DNA from: Spongiibacter sp. IMCC21906
GTDB taxonomy: Bacteria > Pseudomonadota > Gammaproteobacteria > Pseudomonadales > Spongiibacteraceae
Direction of reading: 5' to 3'
Assembly (NCBI RefSeq): GCF_001010805.1
Contig: NZ_CP011477.1
Coordinates: 3,156,501 to 3,220,500 of the forward strand
DNA length: 64,000 nt
In this document: piece after piece, positions 7,232 to 15,771 of the stretch
Numbering within the stretch: position 1 is the stretch's first letter
Layout of the letters: each line of letters starts with the position of its first letter
Made by a program: the position numbers and the translations under genes
The notes under the pieces: model-generated
Told to the model about the DNA's origin: nothing
Databases searched by the model: none
What the model saw: the letters and a program-made list of their open reading frames with translations, nothing else

Positions 7232-9712
7232 ATGGAAAAAACACTTCGCCTTGACCTCCCGCTCCTCCTTCCCGACACGCCGGATGCGCATGGGGCTTGT
7301 GCACAGCGGCTAGCCGAGAGCCTGGAAACTCGTGAAGGTGTCTCTATCGCCCACCTTCGCAGTACAGAAAGCGGTGGGGGCATGGAGCTATGTATTCATT
7401 ACGACCCCGCATTGCTTTCGCTCGAACGAGTCCGCGAAGTCGCCAAGGCGTTCGGGGCAGAGATTACCTCTCAGTTCGGGCACCTCGTGTGGCAGGTTGA
7501 AGGTATTCCGGATCAACGTCGGGCAAGAGCGGTCAGCGCGCAGCTGCGCAGTCTCCCAGGGGTTGTAGAGGCCGAGGCCAATGCCAAGGGGCCGCTGCGG
7601 ATTGAATTTGATCGAAGGCAAACGGATGAAAACACTCTGCGTAATGCCCTTCAGAACATGAGACTGTCGCTGGTACAAGACGAATCCGGCCCCCATGAGC
7701 CGACTGGCGAAGCACACGATCATGAGCATGGCGGCATATTTGGTGCGCAAACGGAACTTTTTTTTGTGGCCTTGTGCGGTGCGCTTTTGCTGATTGGCTG
7801 GCTTTTGCCGAAGTTCGTGGCGACGCCGCCATGGGCGCCCCTGTTCGTCCTCGTGCCCGCCTATTTTTTTGGCGGCTACTACGCCCTGCGCGAAGCTATT
7901 GACAGTGTGCGTAATGGCCGGTTCGAGATTGATTTTCTGATGCTGGTGGCGGCGGCGGGCGCGGCAGCTCTTGGCGAATGGGCCGAAGGTGCATTGCTGC
8001 TGTTCCTTTTCAGTCTTGGTCATGCGCTGGAAGGCTATGCCATGGGTCGCGCCAAGCGGGCCATCGAAGCGCTTGGTGCCCTGGCGCCCAAAACCGCCAC
8101 CGTACGCCGCGACGGCAAGGTCGAAGAGATCGCCGTCGATGCCTTGCGGGTCGGTGACATTGTGCTGGTGAAGCCGAATGAGCGTCTGGCCGCGGACGGG
8201 TTCGTCATCAAGGGTGAAAGCAGCGTCAATCAAGCACCGATCACAGGCGAGAGCGTGCCGGTGGACAAATCACCCGTCGGGGATGCGACCGTTGCCGCGG
8301 AAAAACCCGACCTCGTGGATGCCGAAAACCGTGTCTTTGCCGGTACGATCAACGGCGGCGGTGCCTTAGAAATTCAAGTCACGCGCACGTCGGCGGATTC
8401 GACCCTCGCCCGTGTCGTCAAGATGGTGAACGAGGCCGAAACCAACCAATCGCCCACCCAGCGCCTGACCGACCGGTTCGAACGCATCTTTGTACCGGCG
8501 GTTCTGGTTCTTGCCGTTGCGCTTTTGTTTGCGGGCTTCGTCGTCGACGAACCTTTCAGCGACACCTTCTATCGCGCCATGGCTGTACTGGTAGCGGCAA
8601 GCCCCTGTGCGCTTGCGATCGCGACGCCAAGCGCGGTTCTCAGCGGGGTCGCACGCGCCGCCCGTGGCGGTGTTCTGATCAAAGGCGGTGCCCCGCTTGA
8701 AAATCTGGGGCGGCTGACGGCCATCGCCTTCGACAAGACCGGCACACTGACAGAAGGCAAGCCGAAGCTCGTCGATGTGGTGACGGCCGATGACGTAGCG
8801 GAAGAGGAGCTTCTGCGGGTGGCGGTTGGGGTCGAGATGTTGAGCGACCATCCCCTCGCCGCTTCCGTTGTCAGGGGTGGACGCGAACGCCTGGGCGATA
8901 CGCCTGCCGCCGAGTCATTGAACCTGCGCAGCATTACGGGCCGCGGGGTCGTGGCAGACGTCGAGGGCGAGACAACCTACATCGGTAAGGATGACCTGTT
9001 CGCGGAGATTGGCGGCCCTGCCATTCCTCCTTCTCTGAAGACCCAAATAGAAGCATTGGAAGCGAACGGCCGCACCACGATGGTTGTTCGCCAAGGCGAC
9101 CGATATCTTGGCGTGATTGGGCTGATGGATACGCCGCGCGAAGCGGCACCGGCGGTGATAGAGACGCTGCGCACGATCGGCATTCGCCGGATGATCATGA
9201 TCTCTGGCGACAATCAGCAGGTCGCGGACGCTGTCGCGCGGGCTGTCGGCCTTGACGAGGCACGCGGTGATCTGATGCCCAATGATAAGATGGAGACGAT
9301 CAAAAAACTGCGCGCAGAGGCTAAAGTAGCGATGGTTGGCGACGGCGTCAACGACGCTCCCGCGATGGCGAACGCCACAGTCGGCATTGCCATGGGCGCG
9401 GCGGGCTCGGATGTCGCGCTGGAAACCGCCGATGTGGCTCTGATGGCGGATAACCTGAACCATTTGCCCTTCGCCGTGGCGTTGAGCCGGTCGACGAGCT
9501 CAATCATTCGACAGAACCTGTGGTTCAGCCTGGGCGTTGTTGCCTTGCTGGTTCCCGCGACGATTCTCGGTCTTGGGATTGGACCTGCGGTGGCGGTTCA
9601 CGAAGGGTCGACTATTGTCGTCGTGTTCAACGCACTGCGCTTGCTCGCATGTCGTTTTGCTCCACCTGTTACACCCGTGGGTAGGGTATCCAATGCGGAA
9701 ATGTCGGTGTAA
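7232..9712 (+). CDS. P1B-4-type heavy-metal P-type ATPase (Zn/Co/Fe/Cd class)
   Basis: An 826-residue metal-exporting P-type ATPase. ATITGESVP-type actuator motif, the phosphorylation site FDKTGTLTEG, the SDHPLA metal-ATPase motif and the hinge GDGVNDAPAMANA are all intact. The membrane metal site is SPC (AASPCALAIATP), not CPC, and the last helices carry HEGSTIVVVFNALRLL; these are hallmarks of the P1B-4 subclass (CzcP/CoaT/PfeT/CtpD). The N-terminal ~140 residues look like two ferredoxin-like HMA folds that have lost the CxxC metal-binding pairs, followed by a His-rich HDHEHGG linker. Base composition is GC-rich with alphaproteobacteria-like codon choice by eye, unlike the flanking AlbA_2 gene. 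Single-gene unit. Confidence 0.93.
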   Translation: MEKTLRLDLPLLLPDTPDAHGACAQRLAESLETREGVSIAHLRSTESGGGMELCIHYDPALLSLERVREVAKAFGAEITSQFGHLVWQVEGIPDQRRARAVSAQLRSLPGVVEAEANAKGPLRIEFDRRQTDENTLRNALQNMRLSLVQDESGPHEPTGEAHDHEHGGIFGAQTELFFVALCGALLLIGWLLPKFVATPPWAPLFVLVPAYFFGGYYALREAIDSVRNGRFEIDFLMLVAAAGAAALGEWAEGALLLFLFSLGHALEGYAMGRAKRAIEALGALAPKTATVRRDGKVEEIAVDALRVGDIVLVKPNERLAADGFVIKGESSVNQAPITGESVPVDKSPVGDATVAAEKPDLVDAENRVFAGTINGGGALEIQVTRTSADSTLARVVKMVNEAETNQSPTQRLTDRFERIFVPAVLVLAVALLFAGFVVDEPFSDTFYRAMAVLVAASPCALAIATPSAVLSGVARAARGGVLIKGGAPLENLGRLTAIAFDKTGTLTEGKPKLVDVVTADDVAEEELLRVAVGVEMLSDHPLAASVVRGGRERLGDTPAAESLNLRSITGRGVVADVEGETTYIGKDDLFAEIGGPAIPPSLKTQIEALEANGRTTMVVRQGDRYLGVIGLMDTPREAAPAVIETLRTIGIRRMIMISGDNQQVADAVARAVGLDEARGDLMPNDKMETIKKLRAEAKVAMVGDGVNDAPAMANATVGIAMGAAGSDVALETADVALMADNLNHLPFAVALSRSTSSIIRQNLWFSLGVVALLVPATILGLGIGPAVAVHEGSTIVVVFNALRLLACRFAPPVTPVGRVSNAEMSV

Positions 9713-9959
9713 TCAACCAGACAACAGGAAGCCGTTGCAGGAAGCTCCCAATGAAGTGGATCGAACAAACTCTCGGACCACTCTTCCTGGATGGGGATAC
9801 AAGGCGTGTTCATTTGTTCGAGCTTCTGCTTGACGTGAACGACGGATTGAAAAAGGCAGGTAATAACACACAATTTACAGGTCATTGGTGCTGGATCATC
9901 GGCTGCGCAAACTCCGACGACCGCGCTAGCGGCCTTACATACATGTGTGAAGATTATTA

Positions 9960-11393
9960 TCACAGAATAAGGGGCGGTGTTATCCCGCTCTCTTCCAGAG
10001 CCCAACGGGCGCGCCATATATCTGAACTCCGCTCAAGCACCAGATAGTTGCGTTCCGCAATATAGCGCGACTTCTGACCGGGGATACATGGGATTCGGAT
10101 CGGACACGCCTTGAGCGGCGATTCACCAAATTGTGCAAGGGCCCCCAGAATTCGTGCCCACACCCTTGGCGGGGCGCGATGCGCAATGCCCGAGGCAACC
10201 AGCTGGTGTAACCAGCGACCGGCGCCGAGCTTCATCGTGGCACGCGTCGCCAGGTGGATTTCCCCCGAAAGCACCGTGACATCATGGCCGTTGGCAAGCG
10301 CCATGTCCCGGATCACCCGAAGCATATCGCACCATTCGTCACGGTGAGCGCGGCTTTGCCACTGATCGCGCAGATCGTCCTCGTATTTCTGCATTTTGGG
10401 GATGGCGACCATCAGAGCCTCAAACACCGACAGGCGTGGACCCAGCAACGGCACGCTGGACATCAGGAACGTGTGACCCTGCACCGGGGTCGAGGCCTCA
10501 GCTCGAATCATCTTCCAGCCGCCGTCCCCCATTACCTCGTGGCGCGTACGCTCCGACCTCATATCAGGTGCAAGGAGGCGCAGACCGGCTGTGCGAACAC
10601 TCCAGCCCAGATGCAGCCCGGCAGGATCGTGGAACCGTTCAGGCAGATCACCATCTACTGCGGCATGCTGAAAGGTCAAAAAACTCTCGCGGGCAACATC
10701 AAACAGGATTTGGCCGACCGGTGTGTCGGTCTTCGACCCCGGTAGCGATCCCCAGCCATCGCAAATATCGTGGTCGTCCCACTGCATGAGAGACGGCACG
10801 CGCGCGGCGATCCAGACAAATTCCGGCGCACGATAAAGCGCCACGTAGCGCTCCAGGAAGCGTTCGCGCAAATAATGGCGCAAATCGGCAAGATCGGCGC
10901 GCGAAGGATCCTTGGGGATATGTTCGGGCCAGTCCTCGCTCAGGGGGTGACCCTCGGTGACTTGGTCAGCATAGACCTGATCGCCACCGTGCAGCAGCAG
11001 GGAAAACGGCGCGTTCCGGTGATCTTCTGTCAGGCGTGCCCACATCGCATTGCGCTCGGACCCTTCGCGCTCCAGATCGCCGATTTGCTCGCCGTTGCAG
11101 GACACATAGGCGATCCGTATATCGCCTCGAAAATCACTTGCCAAGGAGTAACTTTGGCCGTTCCAGGCATAACAGGACGAGCGGTTTGCGGGCAGGTCGA
11201 AGCGTGCTCGCCAAACGGTCATATGATCGTATTCCGCGAGGATTTCCGCTGTATGTACGCCGTGGACCGTTTCGATTGGCTCCGGGCACTCGCCATTGTC
11301 CGCAATGAAAAGGACAGAGAGCCGTAACACATATTTCTCGACATGGTCGAGAAAGAGAAGCGGTCCGGTCATGACCGGAGGTTCGGATGTCAT
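9960..11393 (-). CDS. PhoD-like metallophosphatase family protein
   Basis: A 477-residue protein of the alkaline phosphatase D/PhoD-like metallophosphatase family. Metal-binding motifs are visible in order: LLLHGGDQVYAD, LMQWDDHDICDGWG and VLSGEIHLATRA. It has no Tat or Sec signal, so it is probably cytoplasmic, unlike classical PhoD. The reading frame extends upstream to a TTG at 11468, but that would overlap the neighbouring gene; I chose the ATG at 11393, 31 nt after that gene's stop. It follows the 147-residue membrane protein on the same strand and may form an operon with it. The substrate is unknown; a phosphodiester or phosphotriester is possible from the family. Confidence 0.87.
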   Translation of the reverse strand: MTSEPPVMTGPLLFLDHVEKYVLRLSVLFIADNGECPEPIETVHGVHTAEILAEYDHMTVWRARFDLPANRSSCYAWNGQSYSLASDFRGDIRIAYVSCNGEQIGDLEREGSERNAMWARLTEDHRNAPFSLLLHGGDQVYADQVTEGHPLSEDWPEHIPKDPSRADLADLRHYLRERFLERYVALYRAPEFVWIAARVPSLMQWDDHDICDGWGSLPGSKTDTPVGQILFDVARESFLTFQHAAVDGDLPERFHDPAGLHLGWSVRTAGLRLLAPDMRSERTRHEVMGDGGWKMIRAEASTPVQGHTFLMSSVPLLGPRLSVFEALMVAIPKMQKYEDDLRDQWQSRAHRDEWCDMLRVIRDMALANGHDVTVLSGEIHLATRATMKLGAGRWLHQLVASGIAHRAPPRVWARILGALAQFGESPLKACPIRIPCIPGQKSRYIAERNYLVLERSSDIWRARWALEESGITPPLIL

Positions 11394-11424
11394 GCGCAAG
11401 GTGGTTCCGATCAGTCTTCGGGCA

Positions 11425-11868
11425 CTACTGTCGCCGTTGTCCTCGTCGCAGGACAGCGGGTATTGCAATCAGCGCGATCAGCCCTGCAACCCAAACCAGC
11501 AGAACGACCGTCTTGACAAGAAAATGAATCGATCCACCCGCCCAGCCGAGCAGCCCCTCAATATTGGCCGCATCACGTAAAGCCGTGGCTTCCTCCCCAA
11601 GGCCAAACCACTTCGCAAGCCCCGCTCCGGTATCGGCCAGTGGCCCGGCTGCACCGGAGATCCAGGAGAGGACCGGATCGACCAGCCACCAAGCGCCGAG
11701 CGAAAGCGCAGACCATATGACCAGCCCGGCCACGATGACCGAGGTCGGAATATTCAGCACCGGCAGGGCTCTGCGTTCGCGATAGCCGGAATGGTCATCG
11801 CCCTCATAATACCCACCCATGTCGCGATACCGTCTGTGTTTGGGTCGCCGGAAAAGATGATGTCCCAT
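11425..11868 (-). CDS. Hypothetical membrane protein (two TM segments)
   Basis: A 147-residue protein with an Arg/His/Gly/Tyr-rich cytoplasmic N-terminus (residues 1-35), a membrane helix at about 40-62 and another at about 115-140, separated by a Gly/Ala-rich segment. I do not recognise a family. It precedes the PhoD-like gene by 31 nt on the same strand and follows a CDF scar. A short basic tail ends the protein. Co-transcription with the phosphatase suggests they work together, but the role is unknown. Confidence 0.7.
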   Translation of the reverse strand: MGHHLFRRPKHRRYRDMGGYYEGDDHSGYRERRALPVLNIPTSVIVAGLVIWSALSLGAWWLVDPVLSWISGAAGPLADTGAGLAKWFGLGEEATALRDAANIEGLLGWAGGSIHFLVKTVVLLVWVAGLIALIAIPAVLRRGQRRQ

Positions 11869-11880
11869 GATTTGCTTCCT

Positions 11881-12025
11881 CTAAGGGTGACGTTCACCTC
11901 CGCCAACACAACGTATCGCATCCTTGACCACCAGATGACCGCGGTGCGCGTCAAGGCCCCAGGTCAAAGTCCAGACGTAAGGATCCTGCGCCGCGGTGAC
12001 ACCAGGCAGGCCCATGTCCACCCGA
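11881..12025 (-). pseudogene. C-terminal remnant of a CDF cation exporter (CzcD-like)
   Basis: The minus strand reads a segment ending at a stop at 11881 that matches the cytoplasmic C-terminal domain of CDF transporters: a LPGV turn, then YVWTLTWGLDAHRGHLVV, equivalent to the HDLHVW(T)LTSG...HLVV core of CzcD. No start, no membrane part and no upstream CDF sequence is present, because the zf-TFIIB gene occupies that position. It is therefore a scar of a lost czcD-like gene. Confidence 0.6.
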
Positions 12026-12049
12026 GTTGCGCCGCCTGAACAAACCTGT

Positions 12050-12319
12050 CTAATCAAAAATTTCCGACAACCAGGACTTGCGGCGATACCCATGTTTGCC
12101 ATGGCCTCCATGCTTGCCGTAACCGCCGTGCTTGTCATAGCCTCGGGGTTCTGGCTCGCGACGTGGTGGCGGCGCCAGTTCTACGGCACTACGCTCGATG
12201 ATCTTGTCCAGCTCCCCCCGGTCCAGCCACACGCCCCGGCATTTGGGGCAATAATCAATTTCCACACCTTGTCGATCGGCCATCGTCAGATCAACACTCT
12301 CGCATACTGGACATTTCAT
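12050..12319 (-). CDS. zf-TFIIB domain small zinc-ribbon protein
   Basis: An 89-residue protein with an N-terminal zinc ribbon: CPVC at residues 3-6 and CPKCRGVWLDRGELDKII, the consensus of the zf-TFIIB family. A Pro/Arg linker and a Gly/His/Lys repeat region (four GGxGKHG-like units) follow, a plausible extra metal-binding tail. The ATG at 12319 has a strong AAAGGAG ribosome-binding site; the frame continues further upstream without a better start. Family members are widespread small proteins of unknown function, often near metal or stress genes. Confidence 0.85.
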   Translation of the reverse strand: MKCPVCESVDLTMADRQGVEIDYCPKCRGVWLDRGELDKIIERSAVELAPPPRREPEPRGYDKHGGYGKHGGHGKHGYRRKSWLSEIFD

Positions 12320-12772
12320 GAGCTTCTCCTTTAGGTCAATCATCAGGGAAATCATAGTAGCACCATACTCACACCCCTTCACACTTGGGGCAACTAATCA
12401 AAATATTCTCCAGCATGTTATCGGCACCAACCATGATTAATTGGTGTGCCCAGAAGCCCCCTGCCCCCATTGAGCAGGTGATCTATTATCTGTTGTGAAT
12501 CAAGGGGCAGTCTAGGTATCCTGTATTTTCGATCAATACCGATAATTCGACGCGGATTATTCCCACACGGATGAGGTCGCGCCCCATGCAGCCACGCTGT
12601 TGCCGGAAACCACGATCCAGCTCTTTGACTTCATGTAAAATTGTGCACCTGCCATTAATTTAAGTCTGGTGTTGCACCACAAATAGAATTCCGAGGGCGA
12701 GAGACCAAGCATAGAGTAAGCTGAATACAGCAGATACACCTTTATACATAGACACCAAACGAGGTCGATCCA
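12320..12772. other. Intergenic region containing repeat copy B
   Basis: 453 bases between the leftward zf-TFIIB gene and the rightward CDF gene. It contains the second copy of the ~100-bp repeat (12543-12645) and AT-rich promoter-like sequence on both sides. The reading frame seen on the minus strand through the repeat (12557-12919) has no family resemblance and overlaps the CDF gene. Confidence 0.5.
12543..12645. repeat. Diverged ~100-bp repeat, copy B (partner at 5881-5980)
   Basis: Same orientation as copy A. The best conserved block is around GATCCAGCTCTTTGACTTCATG. The copies enclose the AlbA_2, P1B-4 ATPase, PhoD-like, membrane-protein and zf-TFIIB genes. Confidence 0.6.
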
Positions 12773-13681
12773 ATGAGTCATGATCATGTGCATATGCGCC
12801 CAGAGACCAAGGATAAACGCGTTGCTATAGCCATCTGGGCGAACGGCTTTCTTACCCTCGCCCAGATCGGGGGAGGTATCTTCGCCGGCAGTCTCGCCCT
12901 TATCGCGGACGCCTTGCATAACTTCTCTGACATGGCATCACTCGTCATCGCGTTCGCCGCGCAAAAAATTGCGCGCCGCCCCGCTGATGCAAAGATGACC
13001 TTTGGCTACGGACGAATTGAAATCGTTGCAGCCCTCATCAACTACACTACCTTGATCATTATCGGGATCTACCTGATCTACGAAGGTGGTATACGAATCA
13101 TCGATCCTCCTCAAGTCAAGGGCTGGTGGGTCGTCTGGCTTGGTGGTATCGCCCTGGTCGTAGATGCATTGACGGCGTTGCTCACGTATTCGATGCAGAA
13201 AGGCAGTGTCAATATCCGTGCACTGTTTCTTCACAATCTGTCGGATGCACTCGCGTCGGTCGCCGTGGTCATTGGCGGGGCCCTTATTTTACTCTACGAC
13301 ATGCGCTGGGTTGATCCTGCCATCACCATCGGCATTGCCCTCTATATTCTCTACCTGGGTCTGACAGAAATCGGCGGCACCATCAGAACCCTCATGCTGG
13401 GCAGCCCGGTGGATATCGATACCGATGCTGTCATTGTTGCCCTGGCCAATGTCGAAGGCGTTATCGATCTTCACCACGTACATTTTTGGCAGATGGGCGA
13501 ACACGAGGCATCGCTGGAGGCCCATGTAATTATCGAGGTAAGTGCATGGGATCAGCTTGAGAGTATCAAGTACAGGATAAAACAGGCTCTGGAGCAGGAA
13601 TTCAATATCAGTCATTCGACACTGGAATTCGAACACCCGGACCACATGCACAAGAATGCCCACACCTATGGGCATGGTTGA
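12773..13681 (+). CDS. czcD: CDF-family cation efflux protein (CzcD/ZitB-like)
   Basis: A 302-residue inner-membrane cation/proton antiporter exporting Zn2+, Cd2+ or Co2+. It has six membrane segments, with the metal-site motifs HNFSD (TM2) and HNLSD (TM5); the HxxxD pair is typical of Zn/Cd/Co-type CDFs. The C-terminal cytoplasmic domain has VEGVIDLHHVHFWQMG, the conserved LHxVHxW motif. Both termini are His-rich (SHDHVHMRPE and DHMHKNAHTYGHG). It is monocistronic between repeat B and an Acr3 scar, and lies just upstream of the czcCBA operon, with which it is likely to cooperate by feeding metal to the periplasm. Confidence 0.94.
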   Translation: MSHDHVHMRPETKDKRVAIAIWANGFLTLAQIGGGIFAGSLALIADALHNFSDMASLVIAFAAQKIARRPADAKMTFGYGRIEIVAALINYTTLIIIGIYLIYEGGIRIIDPPQVKGWWVVWLGGIALVVDALTALLTYSMQKGSVNIRALFLHNLSDALASVAVVIGGALILLYDMRWVDPAITIGIALYILYLGLTEIGGTIRTLMLGSPVDIDTDAVIVALANVEGVIDLHHVHFWQMGEHEASLEAHVIIEVSAWDQLESIKYRIKQALEQEFNISHSTLEFEHPDHMHKNAHTYGHG

Positions 13682-14038
13682 CAGAAAAATCTCTATAAGC
13701 ACCGGTAAGAACGGAGACTATTTCAACAGGCCGCCAAGGCGCATAATCAGGTTCGGAGCACACTGCCGAACAGTGACGACAACAGGTGCTTTCGCCCGTC
13801 AACGGGAAGTGTTGCTCTGACCGGCCTTGGGCTTTCTCCTGTACACCAACCCTTCCAGTCCCTGGTTGAGTTATTCGGAATGGTCGCGTACTCGCGCTGT
13901 CCGCCGCCTCTGATCAGGAGTGCCAACTGACCGCAGCCCGGTTCCATCTGTCGAAATACGATGCATGACCTTGGTTAGCTTCTTCCTGGTGGTTGCAATG
14001 TACTTGCCCTCCGACTAAACTCGCGATCGAACTTTGGG
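13682..14038. other. Intergenic region with Acr3-like scar
   Basis: 357 bases between the CDF gene and the secreted czc-associated gene. The only recognisable content is the short Acr3-like 3' remnant described separately. The last ~70 bases presumably hold the promoter of the downstream operon, but I see no clear MerR- or CopR-type site there. Confidence 0.5.
13841..13930 (+). pseudogene. 3' end remnant of an Acr3/arsenite-permease-like gene
   Basis: Thirty codons ending in a stop at 13928-13930 read VHQPFQSLVELFGMVAYSRC and onward. This matches the C-terminus of the broken Acr3-like permease at 24718-25675 (VFQSLIELFGMVIYLRWVPR...). Nothing upstream extends the similarity. It is a terminal scar of a lost second copy, in the opposite orientation to the other copy. 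Confidence 0.55.
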
Positions 14039-14398
14039 ATGATCTGTATGGTTAAACGCTGTTTCATAGTGGTATTCACGCTCATGATTGCTTTGCAGTC
14101 AGTGCTGGCTATTGCCGATATGAAGCAGTTTTTCCAGCCGGGGGCGTGGCATCAAAATACTGGGCACCTCGCCGACTTTCCGGATATTGAAGACGACAAC
14201 TCAACAAGCAGCCAATCTCCTGAGGCACCGGACATTCCCATCGAACAGTGTGAGCTGTGCCATGGACACTGCCATGTGTTGTCGATGAGTTACCTGCCAG
14301 GCACTTTGAGCTTTCTGCCTGGCAAAAGCCTGACGAACTATCAGGCCAATATTTCCTCTGTCGCTCCCTCCTCTCCTTTTCGCCCTCCTATCGTCTGA
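14039..14398 (+). CDS. Small secreted Cys/His-motif protein preceding czcCBA (CzcI/DUF2946-like)
   Basis: A 119-residue protein with a signal peptide (about residues 1-22, basic start then hydrophobic core), an acidic middle and the metal-binding-looking motif CELCHGHCHVL near residue 77. The C-terminus ends SSPFRPP plus two residues. Two further secreted proteins in this island (55155-55541 and 47761-48261) share the position next to a metal module and a similar Phe/Pro ending, so I group them with CzcI/DUF2946/CopL-like accessory proteins. It is 63 nt ahead of czcC. Established: CzcI-type genes begin czc operons. Inferred: periplasmic metal sensing or buffering. Confidence 0.7.
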   Translation: MICMVKRCFIVVFTLMIALQSVLAIADMKQFFQPGAWHQNTGHLADFPDIEDDNSTSSQSPEAPDIPIEQCELCHGHCHVLSMSYLPGTLSFLPGKSLTNYQANISSVAPSSPFRPPIV

Positions 14399-14461
14399 TC
14401 CTGCGAACCCCTTCTCCCCTTCGGGGATAGCTGTCATTTAGATTTTCGTAGGAGCAGTCTC

Positions 14462-15754
14462 ATGCTTTTTGTAACGCCCATAAAAAGTGAGCGGTGCGCT
14501 GTGCTGCGCCACTTTTTTATCCATGTGTTTTGCCTTCTTGCACTGGCATTGAGTGCATCCCTTGCCTACGCCGGGAATAAGCCGCTAACCCTGTCCGAGG
14601 CTCTCTCGCGGGCCATGGCGCAGAACCCCACCCTGCAGGTTTTCGATTTTCGCCTTCAGGGCCTTGAAGGCCGTCGTTTCTCGGCGGATCAAAATCCCGC
14701 CCTGGAAGCCGGCCTGGAGGTGGAAAACGTCCTCGGCAACGGCAACCGCCAGGGGAGCGACGCGGCAGAGTACACACTGTCCTTGTCATCGGTTCTCGAA
14801 CTTGGCGGCAAGCGTCAGGCCCGCGTCAGCGTCGTCGACTCACGATACGGTCTGGTCGAGGCCGAGCGCCGGGCCGAAACCCTGGATGTGCTGGGACAGG
14901 TGGCCCAGCGCTTTGTCGCCACCCTGGCGCTGCAAGAAAAACTCGAACTGGCCGCTGAAGCTGTGGCGCTGGCCGAGGCCACCCACGAGATCGTCACCCG
15001 TCGCGTCGACAGGGGCGCGTCGCCCCAGGCCGAAGTCATGCGGGCCAAGGCTGCGCTCACCCGGAGTCGTATCGAGCAGTCCCGCGCGCTAAGCGAATAC
15101 GAGAGCCGGAAGATAGCCCTGGCTTCGCTCTGGGGTGATACCCGCTTGGACTTCCAGAGTCTGGAGGGCGACCTGTTCCAGTTCGGTTCCTCCGACAGTT
15201 TCGAGATCCTGTACCAGCGCGTCAGTGAGAGCCCTGCCATTCAAATCTATGCCAGCGAGCGGCGCGTTCGTGAGGCTGAAGTCCAATTGTCGCGGAGTCA
15301 GTCCGAGAGCGACATCCGTTGGCAGGTCGGCATCCGGCGTTTCGAGGAGACGGATGATACCGCCTTGACCGCTGGGCTATCGGTACCGCTCTTTTCCGGA
15401 CGGCGCAATCGCGGCGAAGTGCAAGCCGCCCTGGCGGCGCGGGATGAAGTCCAGTACCGCAGGGAGGACACCCTGCTTCGCCTCCACTCGCGCCTGTTCG
15501 AGGCTTACCGACAGCGGCAGCAAAACATCGAGGCTGTAGAGCAAATCCGCGGCCAAATGCTTCCCGATCTGAGCGATGCACTCAGCCAGACCCGCGAGGC
15601 CTACCAGAAAGGTCGCTACAGCTATGTGGAGTGGACCGCCGCGCAGCGGGAATTGCTCTCCGCCCGGCAAGCGCTGGTCGATGCCGCCACTATGGCGCTG
15701 CTCAACCAGGCGCTGATCGAACAACTGACGGCTCAGCCTCTGGCCGGCCGCTGA
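14462..15754 (+). CDS. czcC: CzcC-type outer-membrane factor of RND efflux (TolC family)
   Basis: A 430-residue outer-membrane channel subunit, with a signal peptide ending near SLAYA (residues ~32-36) and two repeated long-helix OEP domains (about 40-220 and 245-425). The typical LSEALSRAMAQNPTLQ start and RRVDRGAS / YQKGRYSYVEWTAAQRELL motifs of CzcC-type proteins are present. A TAGGAG ribosome-binding site lies about 8 nt before the ATG. It is followed by czcB 17 nt later and then czcA, giving a complete tripartite Zn/Cd/Co efflux operon. Confidence 0.94.
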   Translation: MLFVTPIKSERCAVLRHFFIHVFCLLALALSASLAYAGNKPLTLSEALSRAMAQNPTLQVFDFRLQGLEGRRFSADQNPALEAGLEVENVLGNGNRQGSDAAEYTLSLSSVLELGGKRQARVSVVDSRYGLVEAERRAETLDVLGQVAQRFVATLALQEKLELAAEAVALAEATHEIVTRRVDRGASPQAEVMRAKAALTRSRIEQSRALSEYESRKIALASLWGDTRLDFQSLEGDLFQFGSSDSFEILYQRVSESPAIQIYASERRVREAEVQLSRSQSESDIRWQVGIRRFEETDDTALTAGLSVPLFSGRRNRGEVQAALAARDEVQYRREDTLLRLHSRLFEAYRQRQQNIEAVEQIRGQMLPDLSDALSQTREAYQKGRYSYVEWTAAQRELLSARQALVDAATMALLNQALIEQLTAQPLAGR

Positions 15755-15771
15755 ACTACAGGATTACTACC

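Noticed and set aside
9751-10047. 98-codon plus-strand frame with an AGGAAG site
   Set aside because: It overlaps the 3' end of the PhoD-like gene by 88 bases and shows no family resemblance; the downstream half is an antisense shadow of that gene.
10111-11580. Several plus-strand frames of 70-185 codons
   Set aside because: They are antisense to the PhoD-like gene, which has clear catalytic motifs.
12557-12919. 120-codon minus-strand frame through repeat copy B
   Set aside because: Most of it is antisense to the CDF gene, and copy A encodes a different continuation, so no shared protein is supported.
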